This document shows positions 25,760 through 32,377 of a stretch of DNA of 32,377 nucleotides, piece after piece. Within the stretch, counting starts at the first letter, position 1; every line of letters starts with the position of its first letter. The notes under the pieces were generated by a model. It was not told where the DNA came from and did not search any database. It saw only the letters and a program-made list of their open reading frames with translations. This DNA comes from an uncultured Chloroflexota bacterium. Its GTDB lineage: Bacteria; Chloroflexota; Dehalococcoidia; Lucifugimonadales; UBA826. The stretch lies in contig CAJWPE010000013.1 of assembly GCA_913045625.1 (NCBI GenBank), positions 1-32,377 on the forward strand, in the 5' to 3' direction. The translations under genes were made by a program, and so were the position numbers.

Positions 25760-25984
25760 CTATCTAAATCTATAAGTGATTCGGCCCCTAGTTAAATCAT
25801 AGGGAGACAAATCAACCAAAACCCTATCACCAGGAAGAACTCTAATATAGTTCACTCTCAATTTTCCTGAGATATATGCCAATACTTCATGGCCATTAGC
25901 CAATTCAACTCTAAACGATGCATTAGGCAAAGCTTCAATAACTGTGCCTTCAACTTCTATAGACTCTTTTTCTTTTTTTGTCAT
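25760..25984 (-). CDS. infA: Translation initiation factor IF-1
   Basis: A 74-residue single OB-fold protein that blocks the ribosomal A site during initiation. [32 protein letters not shown] and [19 protein letters not shown] are family marks, ending in RGRITYRFR. It has AGGA five bases before the ATG. A 76-base gap separates it from map; I saw only a weak dyad and no convincing promoter there. Confidence 0.97.
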   Translation of the reverse strand: MTKKEKESIEVEGTVIEALPNASFRVELANGHEVLAYISGKLRVNYIRVLPGDRVLVDLSPYDLTRGRITYRFR

Positions 25985-26060
25985 AAATCCTATTTTATTT
26001 TTTTCTCAGCATAAAACACGCGAAGATACAGTATACAACGATATTCAATATCTTCCTATA

Positions 26061-26837
26061 TTAAGTGAATACTTCAGGACCATTTTCAGTTATAGCTACA
26101 GTATGCTCAAAATGAGCAGATAATTCTCCGTCCTCAGTAACTATAGTCCACCCATCTTCAGCGATCTTAGTTTTCCATGTACCTACATTCAACATAGGTT
26201 CTATAGCCAAAACCATTCCTTCACGCAAAAGCGGGCCTTTTCCTGGTTGTCCATAATTTGGAACTTGAGGCTCTTCATGTAGTGAGCTCCCAATCCCATG
26301 TCCCACATATTCCCTTACTATCGAAAAGCCTGATTTATCTGAAGAAACCTGTATTGCATGTGAAATATCCGATAACCTAGCACCAACAATTGCCTGTTTT
26401 ATGCCTTCTTCTAATGCAGTTTTTGTAGCTAACATTAATTCTTCAGCAACTGTTGAAATTTTTCCTACTCCAAATGTAAAAGCAGTATCTCCATGAAATC
26501 CTTCTACAATTGCACCAAAATCAAGACTAACAATATCTCCATCTTTTATTTTTCTATTACTTGGAATTCCATGAACAATTTCTTCATTAAAAGAAAAGCA
26601 TATAGTGGCAGGAAATGGTGACATTGATGGAGAGGGTTGATAGCCTTTAAATGAAGGAATTGCTCCTGCTTTTCTTATCATTTCTTCAGCTAGTGCATCT
26701 AGCTCTAAACTAGTAACACCGGGCAGGATAGATGCTTTAACAATTTTTTTAGTATCTGCGAGAATTTTTCCTGCTTGCCTCATCAAATCTAATTCTCTAG
26801 GTGATTTGATAGTAATTCCAGAAGGCTGATTAATCAT
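26061..26837 (-). CDS. map: Methionine aminopeptidase, type I
   Basis: A 258-residue M24A peptidase that removes the initiator methionine. The five metal ligands fit the family: Asp in VSLDFGAI, Asp in FHGDTAFTFGVG, His in EYVGHGIGSSLHEEP, Glu in LAIEPMLNVG and Glu in FEHTVAITE. The substrate-gating EEIVHGIP is also present. The first eight bases of the gene overlap the end of adk, so the two are coupled. It is a normal-length enzyme without the zinc-finger extension. Confidence 0.96.
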   Translation of the reverse strand: MINQPSGITIKSPRELDLMRQAGKILADTKKIVKASILPGVTSLELDALAEEMIRKAGAIPSFKGYQPSPSMSPFPATICFSFNEEIVHGIPSNRKIKDGDIVSLDFGAIVEGFHGDTAFTFGVGKISTVAEELMLATKTALEEGIKQAIVGARLSDISHAIQVSSDKSGFSIVREYVGHGIGSSLHEEPQVPNYGQPGKGPLLREGMVLAIEPMLNVGTWKTKIAEDGWTIVTEDGELSAHFEHTVAITENGPEVFT

Positions 26838-27462
26838 TCAATTGAATCTCCAATTTACTCTGTACTTCATCAACACTTTTAGAACCATCAATATTAATTA
26901 ATTTATTTTGTTGGTCATAATATTCGATCACAGGTTGAGTTTCTTGCATATATACTTTGAGCCTATTAGTTACAACATCAGGTTTATCGTCATCTCTTTG
27001 ATAAAGATCATCCGGACATTGATCACAAATCATTCCGTTTTTTGATGGATAAAATATTTTATGAAAAGAAGCTTGACAGGTTTTACAAATCAATCTCCCT
27101 GACAAACGTTCTATCAAATCAGCAGTCGGAACATCAAAAAATATAACCTTATCGACAGAACCTAATTCTTTATCCAAAGCTATAGCTTGGGGTAATGTTC
27201 TAGGAAAACCATCTAACACAAAACCAGAAATATTCGATGGATCATTAACCCAATCCAATACCATTCTAATAGTCACATCATCTGGAACATATTCTCCCCG
27301 GTCCATATAAGTTTTTGCTAATACTCCAAGTTCGGTATTATCTGACAAATTTTTTCGAAAAAGATCCCCAGAAGAAACACTAGAAACATTAGCTTTTTCT
27401 GCTATAAATCCAGCTTGAGTTCCTTTACCTGAACCAGGTGCTCCCATTAAGAGAATTCTCAT
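26830..27462 (-). CDS. adk: Adenylate kinase with zinc-type lid
   Basis: A 210-residue enzyme that interconverts ATP plus AMP and two ADP. The P-loop is GAPGSGKGTQ (7-16), the AMP site includes SSGDLFR and FVLDGFPRT (81-89), and the lid holds four cysteines, C126, C129, C146 and C149, the metal-binding form found in Gram-positives and Chloroflexi. It starts at ATG 27462, sharing one base with the secY stop (TAATG), and overlaps map. Confidence 0.96.
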   Translation of the reverse strand: MRILLMGAPGSGKGTQAGFIAEKANVSSVSSGDLFRKNLSDNTELGVLAKTYMDRGEYVPDDVTIRMVLDWVNDPSNISGFVLDGFPRTLPQAIALDKELGSVDKVIFFDVPTADLIERLSGRLICKTCQASFHKIFYPSKNGMICDQCPDDLYQRDDDKPDVVTNRLKVYMQETQPVIEYYDQQNKLINIDGSKSVDEVQSKLEIQLND

Positions 27463-28796
27463 TAAATGAAGCCTTCATAATTTCTCATTAATAATTGAGA
27501 TTCAAGTTGCCGCATAGTATCTAGAGCAACTCCTACCATTATCAAAAGGCTAGTACTACTCAATGTCAAAGATCTGATATCAGTCGCCAATGTAATAAAA
27601 AATGGAACAACCGCTATAAACCCTAAGAAAATAGCTCCGCCCCAAGTAACTCTCACAATTACTTTGTTCAAATATTCTTGAGTGGGAGTTCCGGGACGAA
27701 TTCCAGGAACAAAACCTCCATTTTTCTGAAGAGTCTCTGCAAGATTCTGTTGTTGATAAATAACAATCGTATAAAAAAAAGTAAACATGACTACAAGAAA
27801 AAACACAGCGATCCAATAAGGTAAATTAGTGGGACTTAAAGTATTTACAAAAAATGTTGCAATTGAATTACCAAATCCGTCACCTACCGGATCTCTAAAA
27901 TAACTAGCTATAGTAGCTGGTAAAATAATTATTGAAAATGCAAAAATTAAAGGAATCATTCCTGCAGTATTAACTCGAATGGGAAGAAAAGAAGATCCAG
28001 TTTGGCGTTGCATTCGACCACCTCTAAATACACTTCTACCATATTGAACTGGAATTCTACGAACAGCTTCATTAAAGAAAACGATCAAAAATATAATTGC
28101 AAACCCAATCACTCCCAAGACCATCAAACTAGAAACAAAATCATTCTCCAAAAAACCTTGTCCAACTAATTGAGGAAAACTCGCAACTATTCCTCCAAAT
28201 ATAATTAAGGAAATCCCGTTACCTAAGCCTTTTTCAGTAATCAATTCTCCTAGCCAAACTAAAAACATTGTTCCAGCAACTAATGAAAGCATCATTGCTA
28301 TAGTATGAACATTAAGCCCAAAATCAATGCCTGGCAAAACACCAGATGATCTTAAAAGAGTTAATTGACCTAATCCTTGCAAAAAAGCGATAGGAACTGT
28401 CAAATAATGAGTATATTGATTAATTTTTTGTCGACCGTAGTCACCTTCTTGAGATAAATCTTTCAACATAGGCACAACAGGCGTAAGAATCTGCATAATA
28501 ATTGAAGAAGTAATATAGGGATATACTCCTAAAGCAGCCACACTAAGGTTTGCTAATGCTCCTCCACTAAATAAATCCAAAAATCCCAATAGAGCTTGTT
28601 GACGAAATGCTTGAGATAAAGCCTGTGTATCAACTCCCGGAACAGGGACATGAGCAACAAACCTAAATATCAATAACATAGCGAAAGTGAATAAAATTTT
28701 GTTACGTAAATCTGGAACTTTCATTGAGTCTATCAAAGCCTGAATTAATTGAGGCCTAGATAACTCTTCTCCCTTAGATGATGATTGCCTTAACAT
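27462..28796 (-). CDS. secY: Protein translocase channel subunit SecY
   Basis: A 444-residue membrane protein with the ten-helix SecY layout. DLRNKILFTFAMLLIFRF gives the first helix, FLDLFSGGALANLSVAALGVYPYITSSI (split around 73-105) forms the plug and second helix, and GLGNGISLIIFGGI and GRSVFRGGRMQRQTGSSFLP are conserved loops. NGGFVPGIRPGTPTQEYL (about 350-368) is the cytoplasmic loop that contacts SecA and the ribosome. It follows rplO directly (TAG next to ATG) and overlaps adk by one base. Confidence 0.97.
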   Translation of the reverse strand: MLRQSSSKGEELSRPQLIQALIDSMKVPDLRNKILFTFAMLLIFRFVAHVPVPGVDTQALSQAFRQQALLGFLDLFSGGALANLSVAALGVYPYITSSIIMQILTPVVPMLKDLSQEGDYGRQKINQYTHYLTVPIAFLQGLGQLTLLRSSGVLPGIDFGLNVHTIAMMLSLVAGTMFLVWLGELITEKGLGNGISLIIFGGIVASFPQLVGQGFLENDFVSSLMVLGVIGFAIIFLIVFFNEAVRRIPVQYGRSVFRGGRMQRQTGSSFLPIRVNTAGMIPLIFAFSIIILPATIASYFRDPVGDGFGNSIATFFVNTLSPTNLPYWIAVFFLVVMFTFFYTIVIYQQQNLAETLQKNGGFVPGIRPGTPTQEYLNKVIVRVTWGGAIFLGFIAVVPFFITLATDIRSLTLSSTSLLIMVGVALDTMRQLESQLLMRNYEGFI

Positions 28797-29246
28797 CTAT
28801 CCTAATTCCTGAACTGTTCCCCCAGCAGCAATGATCTTGTCTTTTGCTGAACGAGAAAACTTATGAGCAGTAACATTAATAGAAAAATTAATTTCTCCAT
28901 CACCTAAAATTTTAATTGGGGAATTTGTATTCTTTAACACATTCTTATCAACTAAAGTTTCAGGAGAAATTTCACTATCTTTTTCATACAATTTCGAAAT
29001 CGTTGTCAAATTAATTGGGATAAATTCTCGACGAAATATATTATTAAACCCTCTTAACGCAGACAATTTTTTAATTAATGGTAATTGACCACCCTCAAAC
29101 CCAGGACGCACACCACCACCTGTTCGAGACTTTTGGCCCTTCATTCCCTTTCCAGAATAACTACCATAACCACTTGAGTCGCCTCTTCCCACTCGTTTCC
29201 TATTTTTTTTTGATCCTTGCGGAGATTTCAATGAATGTTGTTGCAT
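28797..29246 (-). CDS. rplO: 50S ribosomal protein L15
   Basis: A 149-residue L15. The Gly/Lys-rich N-terminus (GSKKNRKRVGRGDSSGYG, then GKGMKGQKSRTGGGVRPGFEGGQ split) threads through the 50S subunit. The C-terminal globular part ends AHKFSRSAKDKIIAAGGTV. It is 17 bases after rpmD and abuts secY. Confidence 0.96.
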   Translation of the reverse strand: MQQHSLKSPQGSKKNRKRVGRGDSSGYGSYSGKGMKGQKSRTGGGVRPGFEGGQLPLIKKLSALRGFNNIFRREFIPINLTTISKLYEKDSEISPETLVDKNVLKNTNSPIKILGDGEINFSINVTAHKFSRSAKDKIIAAGGTVQELG

Positions 29247-29263
29247 ATTTCACTTCACTTAAT

Positions 29264-29440
29264 TTATTCAGTCACATCCACTAGATGCTTTACTTTATTA
29301 ATCATTCCCATAATTGAATCAGTCTTCTGGTGTTCAACTGTGTGATTCAACCTCTTCAAACCAAGACTTTCAATAATTTTTCTCTGTCTATGAGAGTAAC
29401 CTATAGTACTTTTTTTCCATGTAATTTTTATAGTATCCAT
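29264..29440 (-). CDS. rpmD: 50S ribosomal protein L30
   Basis: A 58-residue L30 starting at ATG 29440: IKITWKKSTIGYSHRQRK, then SLGLKRLNHTVEHQKTDSI, and GMINKVKHLVDV. These match the L30 pattern (short strand, two helices). It sits three bases after rpsE, in its standard place between S5 and L15. Confidence 0.95.
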   Translation of the reverse strand: MDTIKITWKKSTIGYSHRQRKIIESLGLKRLNHTVEHQKTDSIMGMINKVKHLVDVTE

Positions 29441-29443
29441 AAC

Positions 29444-29992
29444 TTACTCACTAGCTTGTTCGAGAGTACGAGACTCATATTTCTTTTTTTCAACAAATTC
29501 TTTTCTTCTAGAGACCTCTTCATCTGGATCTTTTAACATTTGGAGACCTTTCAAAGTCGCTTTTACAACATTAGTAGGATTTGTACTTCTTCTAACTTTA
29601 GTAACTATGTCTTTTACTCCAGCTAATTCTACTACTGCACGAACTGCCTCACCTGCAATTATTCCTGTACCAGCAGGAGCTGGCTTCAACATTACAATAG
29701 TGCCCCCAAATTTGGCCTCAACATCATGTGCTATGGTGTCTCCCTTAACTGGAACTTCAACCATATTTTTCTGAGCATAAGTTGATCCTTTTTTAATTGC
29801 ATCTGGAACAGCAGCAGCTTTACCCATACCGATTCCTACTTTTCCTTCACCGTTACCAACTACAACTGTGGCGCTAAAAGTTAAATGTCGACCACCTTTA
29901 ACAACTTTTGAAACTCTATTAATTCTTACAGTTCGTTCAGATATCCCTGAACTTTCTTCTGAATTAAATTTACGACTATCTTCTTGTACCAT
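29444..29992 (-). CDS. rpsE: 30S ribosomal protein S5
   Basis: A 182-residue S5 that supports decoding fidelity. RTVRINRVSKVVKGGRHLTF is the double-stranded-RNA-binding-like N-domain; VVVGNGEGKVGIGMGKAAAVP and PAPAGTGIIAGEAVRAVVELAG follow in order. The start is ATG 29992, with AGGA seven bases upstream; a TTG one codon earlier is less likely. The charged tail (EEVSRRKEFVEKKK) is longer than in E. coli. Confidence 0.96.
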   Translation of the reverse strand: MVQEDSRKFNSEESSGISERTVRINRVSKVVKGGRHLTFSATVVVGNGEGKVGIGMGKAAAVPDAIKKGSTYAQKNMVEVPVKGDTIAHDVEAKFGGTIVMLKPAPAGTGIIAGEAVRAVVELAGVKDIVTKVRRSTNPTNVVKATLKGLQMLKDPDEEVSRRKEFVEKKKYESRTLEQASE

Positions 29993-30017
29993 CAAAATTC
30001 CTGTTAACTAATTTATA

Positions 30018-30383
30018 TTAAAACTTTAGACCTTCTTCACGTACAGCCTCTGCAACAGCCTTAACTCTGCCATGATATTTATACCCACCTCGGTCAAAAA
30101 CAACCTGAGTGATTCCTTCATTTTTGGCTTTCTGGGCAATAATCTGGCCAACACGTTTGGAAATTTCTATTTTTCCAATCATGTTTGCTTCAGCTTGAAT
30201 ATCTTTATCTAATGTAGAGGCTGAAGCTAGAGTATGACCTTTAGAGTCATCAATTAATTGAGCATATATATTATTTAAACTTCGATAAATAGCTAGCCTT
30301 GGACGATCAGTAGTTCCTACCACTTTTTTTCTTATTCGCCCATGTCGAATAACTCTACGTACCTTAGAATTTAAAGTTGACAT
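30018..30383 (-). CDS. rplR: 50S ribosomal protein L18
   Basis: A 121-residue L18, the 5S rRNA-binding protein. [40 protein letters not shown] and [20 protein letters not shown] are family marks, and the C-terminal REEGLKF is standard. It is 25 bases before rpsE and two after rplF. Confidence 0.97.
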   Translation of the reverse strand: MSTLNSKVRRVIRHGRIRKKVVGTTDRPRLAIYRSLNNIYAQLIDDSKGHTLASASTLDKDIQAEANMIGKIEISKRVGQIIAQKAKNEGITQVVFDRGGYKYHGRVKAVAEAVREEGLKF

Positions 30384-30385
30384 AA

Positions 30386-30928
30386 TTAAGCTCTCCTTGC
30401 ACTCTTACCAGGTTTGAGTCTTACAACTTCGTCTGAATATCTGATACCTTTTCCTGTGTAAACATTAGGTGGTCTTACTTTCCGAATCTGTGCAGCAATT
30501 TGCCCGACAGCCTGTTTATCTACTCCAGAAATTTTAATTTTATTATTACCATCAACCTCTAAAGAAATTCCTTCTTCAGGATCAATATCAACAGTATGAC
30601 TCAACATCACATTGAGTGTGATTCCTTTTCCTTTCTGTTGGACTCTATATCCTACACCTACTAAATCCAATTCTCTCTCGAAACCATTACTTACACCTTC
30701 AACCATATTTGCCAACAAGCTTCTAGTTAAACCATGAAAAGCTTTATGATGACTCTCATCTGAAGGACGAGAAACCTTTAACAAGTTGTCATTATGTTCA
30801 ATAACCATATCTTCATTAAAAGTACTGCTCAAAGTCCCTTTTGGACCTTTTACAGTAACAGACTGTTGATTAATTGAAACTTCTACACCAGATGGAACTG
30901 GAATAATTTGATTACCAATCCTAGACAT
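30386..30928 (-). CDS. rplF: 50S ribosomal protein L6
   Basis: A 180-residue L6: [17 protein letters not shown] opens it; [28 protein letters not shown] and [11 protein letters not shown] follow; the C-terminal [18 protein letters not shown]-like segment carries the rRNA contacts. The start is ATG 30928, with AGGAG eight bases upstream; a TTG six codons before it runs toward rpsH and does not fit the family. Confidence 0.97.
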   Translation of the reverse strand: MSRIGNQIIPVPSGVEVSINQQSVTVKGPKGTLSSTFNEDMVIEHNDNLLKVSRPSDESHHKAFHGLTRSLLANMVEGVSNGFERELDLVGVGYRVQQKGKGITLNVMLSHTVDIDPEEGISLEVDGNNKIKISGVDKQAVGQIAAQIRKVRPPNVYTGKGIRYSDEVVRLKPGKSARRA

Positions 30929-30939
30929 TTTTAATACTC

Positions 30940-31341
30940 CTACCAAACATAAAAAAGTACCTCTCCACCAACTCCCTTACCTCTAGCATTTGATCCAGTC
31001 ATCACTCCCTGGTTAGTGGATAAAACTGCTAAACCTCTTTTCCCATAAACATAAGGAATCTCATCCTTAGTGACATAAACTCTTAATCCAGGTTTGCTTA
31101 CTCTTTTCAAACCATTAATAACAGGATCATTTTTACCCCAATAATGTAAATTAATATCCATTGAAGCGTCATGAGTTCCGTCATTTTTCAACTCAAATCC
31201 ATCAACAAAACCTTCTTCATCTAAGATTTTGGCAATATCAAGTTTAATTTTAGAAACAGGAACATTAACAGAATTTTTGCCCACCATAAGAGCATTTCTA
31301 ATTCTGGTTAACATATCTGCAATAGGGTCTGAAACTGACAT
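30940..31341 (-). CDS. rpsH: 30S ribosomal protein S8
   Basis: A 133-residue S8: DPIADMLTRIRNALMVGK near the N-terminus, VPVSKIKLDIAKILDEEGF, KRVSKPGLRVYV, and the C-terminal LAVLSTNQGVMTGSNARGKGVGGEVLFYVW region, ending in the standard aromatic. In other bacteria it binds and represses the spc mRNA; whether that holds here is not shown. Confidence 0.97.
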   Translation of the reverse strand: MSVSDPIADMLTRIRNALMVGKNSVNVPVSKIKLDIAKILDEEGFVDGFELKNDGTHDASMDINLHYWGKNDPVINGLKRVSKPGLRVYVTKDEIPYVYGKRGLAVLSTNQGVMTGSNARGKGVGGEVLFYVW

Positions 31342-31350
31342 ATTACTTCC

Positions 31351-31656
31351 TTACCAACTAGCTTTTTTAACACCGGGTAATTGTCCCCTATGTGCCATTT
31401 CTCTAAATGCAATTCTAGATAATCCAAAATGCCTAATATACCCATGAGGTCTTCCTGTTACCTGGCATCGATTACGAATCCTTACAGGATTAGCATTTCT
31501 AGGAATCTCTGAAAGAGCTCTACGTGCCTTTATCTTTTCCTCAAAGGGTGCTTTAGAGTCATTAATAATAGAAAAAAGTTCATCTCTTTTACCTGAGTAT
31601 TTTTCTACTAATTTTCTTCTTTTTTCGTTCCGCTCAACTGATGATTTTTTGGCCAT
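31351..31656 (-). CDS. rpsN: 30S ribosomal protein S14, long zinc-free form
   Basis: A 101-residue S14. The N-terminal half is the extra helical part of the long form ([20 protein letters not shown]), and the C-terminal half has [21 protein letters not shown] and [17 protein letters not shown]. The single Cys leaves no CxxC pairs, so it is the zinc-independent (C-) type. The short zinc form of about 61 residues is common at this locus in Gram-positives. Confidence 0.96.
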   Translation of the reverse strand: MAKKSSVERNEKRRKLVEKYSGKRDELFSIINDSKAPFEEKIKARRALSEIPRNANPVRIRNRCQVTGRPHGYIRHFGLSRIAFREMAHRGQLPGVKKASW

Positions 31657-31665
31657 GTTTTATCC

Positions 31666-32241
31666 TTAATTAGTTTTCACAAAAGGCATACCTGCCAATT
31701 CTAATAATCGCATACCCTCTTGATCAGTATTAGCAGTAGTTACTATTACAACCTGTAACCCTCTAATTTTGTCTATATTGTTATAATCTATCTCTGGGAA
31801 AATGGTATGTTCGCGAATTCCTATAGAACAATTTCCTCTTCCGTCAAAACATTCTCTCTCTATTCCCTGAAAGTCTCTAATTCTAGGCAACGCTGCGTTC
31901 AATAACCTATCTAGAAACTCATACATTCTTTTGCCTCTAAGAGTTACTTTGGCTCCTATAGGCATACCTTCTCTTAACTTAAAACCAGCGATTGATTTTC
32001 TGGCTTTTGTAGTAACAGGTTTTTGTCCTGTAATTAAAGAAAGGTCAGAAGTAGCATTTTCTATGGCTTTTGAATTTTGCAAAGCTTCACCAAGGCCCAT
32101 GTTTACAATTACTTTTGTAACACGAGGTATTTCCATTACACCTTTATACCCAAATTCTTTTTTTAATTCCGGCGCAACTTCGTTACGCAACTTCAATAGA
32201 AGTCTAGGTACATTTAAATTTTCGTCAATTTCAGTTGTCAT
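31666..32241 (-). CDS. rplE: 50S ribosomal protein L5
   Basis: A 191-residue L5, another 5S rRNA binder. [40 protein letters not shown] split, [28 protein letters not shown] split, and [17 protein letters not shown] are family marks. ATG 32241 shares ATGA with the rplX stop, so the two are translationally coupled. Confidence 0.97.
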   Translation of the reverse strand: MTTEIDENLNVPRLLLKLRNEVAPELKKEFGYKGVMEIPRVTKVIVNMGLGEALQNSKAIENATSDLSLITGQKPVTTKARKSIAGFKLREGMPIGAKVTLRGKRMYEFLDRLLNAALPRIRDFQGIERECFDGRGNCSIGIREHTIFPEIDYNNIDKIRGLQVVIVTTANTDQEGMRLLELAGMPFVKTN

Positions 32242-32377
32242 TCAATTATTTCCAAACAATCAGGGTTTTTACACATCCTAGCTCTCGTACCATCGGGTAA
32301 TAAATGTGACTTCACTTTAACTGCCTGTGAACAATGAGCACACAGCAACATCACATTTGAAACATGAATAGGTAATT
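32238..32377 (-). CDS. rplX: 50S ribosomal protein L24, C-terminal part (5' end outside window)
   Basis: The last 45 residues of L24 are visible: [14 protein letters not shown] opens the KOW-adjacent region and [14 protein letters not shown] closes the protein. The spacing C-x2-C, about 18 residues, then C-x4-C suggests a zinc ribbon, as in some other bacterial L24s. The stop overlaps the rplE start by three bases. The start and N-terminal KOW motif lie beyond base 32377. Confidence 0.92.
   Translation of the reverse strand, partial: LPIHVSNVMLLCAHCSQAVKVKSHLLPDGTRARMCKNPDCLEIIE

Noticed and set aside
25985-26060. Promoter or attenuator between map and infA
   Set aside because: Only a short dyad (GATATTGAATATC) and poorly spaced -35/-10-like words are present; nothing above background.

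Overview
This is an AT-rich (roughly one-third GC by eye), tightly packed bacterial chromosome window. The gene order secY-adk-map-infA-rpmJ-rpsM-rpsK-rpsD-rpoA-rplQ-truA-rplM-rpsI is the terrabacterial type. Next to it are an alternative-complex-III-like respiratory locus, a menaquinone-type UbiE/MenG methyltransferase and a Gram-positive-style Pho box. Together these fit a low-GC Chloroflexota lineage such as marine SAR202 best. That placement is inference from gene content and order, not from a database search. TTG starts are frequent: four of the genes described here appear to begin with TTG.

Layout. (1) 1-3499, minus strand: a respiratory CISM-type module, read as a small two-helix membrane protein, a pentahaem cytochrome c (ActA-like), a Tat-exported molybdopterin-fold protein with no cluster-binding cysteines (ActB1-like) and a separate two-cluster ferredoxin subunit cut by the window edge. 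(2) 3711-7014, plus strand: ribF-tyrS, then a class V aminotransferase. (3) 7015-10299: ftsH (minus) diverges from an orphan OmpR-type regulator with an eroded receiver pocket, which is followed by lipB. (4) 10289-17063, minus strand: phoB-phoR-pstS-pstC-pstA-pstB-phoU, a complete phosphate sensing and uptake unit. A Pho-box array lies ahead of pstS. A strong hairpin and an apparent pseudogene relic lie between pstS and pstC. (5) 17130-21204, minus strand: dtxR-nnr-ubiE/menG-queA, with overlapping or nearly touching genes. (6) 21232-32377, minus strand: the spc/alpha/L13-S9 ribosomal superoperon from rplX (cut) to rpsI, including rpmJ (37 codons) and rpmD (58 codons), plus secY, adk, map, infA, rpoA and truA.

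From rplX to phoU every gene lies on the minus strand, about 22 kb, with gaps mostly under 70 bases. The two larger gaps (pstS-pstC and phoR-pstS) are where the regulatory structure is found. No gene-free stretch exceeds 300 bases. I saw no tRNA, rRNA, CRISPR array, insertion sequence or prophage.

Most of the window is housekeeping, and I do not see a wholly new multi-gene system. The points most worth a second look are: the relic resembling the C-terminus of a low-molecular-weight phosphatase/ArsC protein inside the pst operon; the 11-bp-phased Pho-box array; the exactly duplicated ribosome-binding site of pstS; the split ActB arrangement with its unrecognised membrane partner; and the degenerate response regulator driven by a near-ideal promoter.
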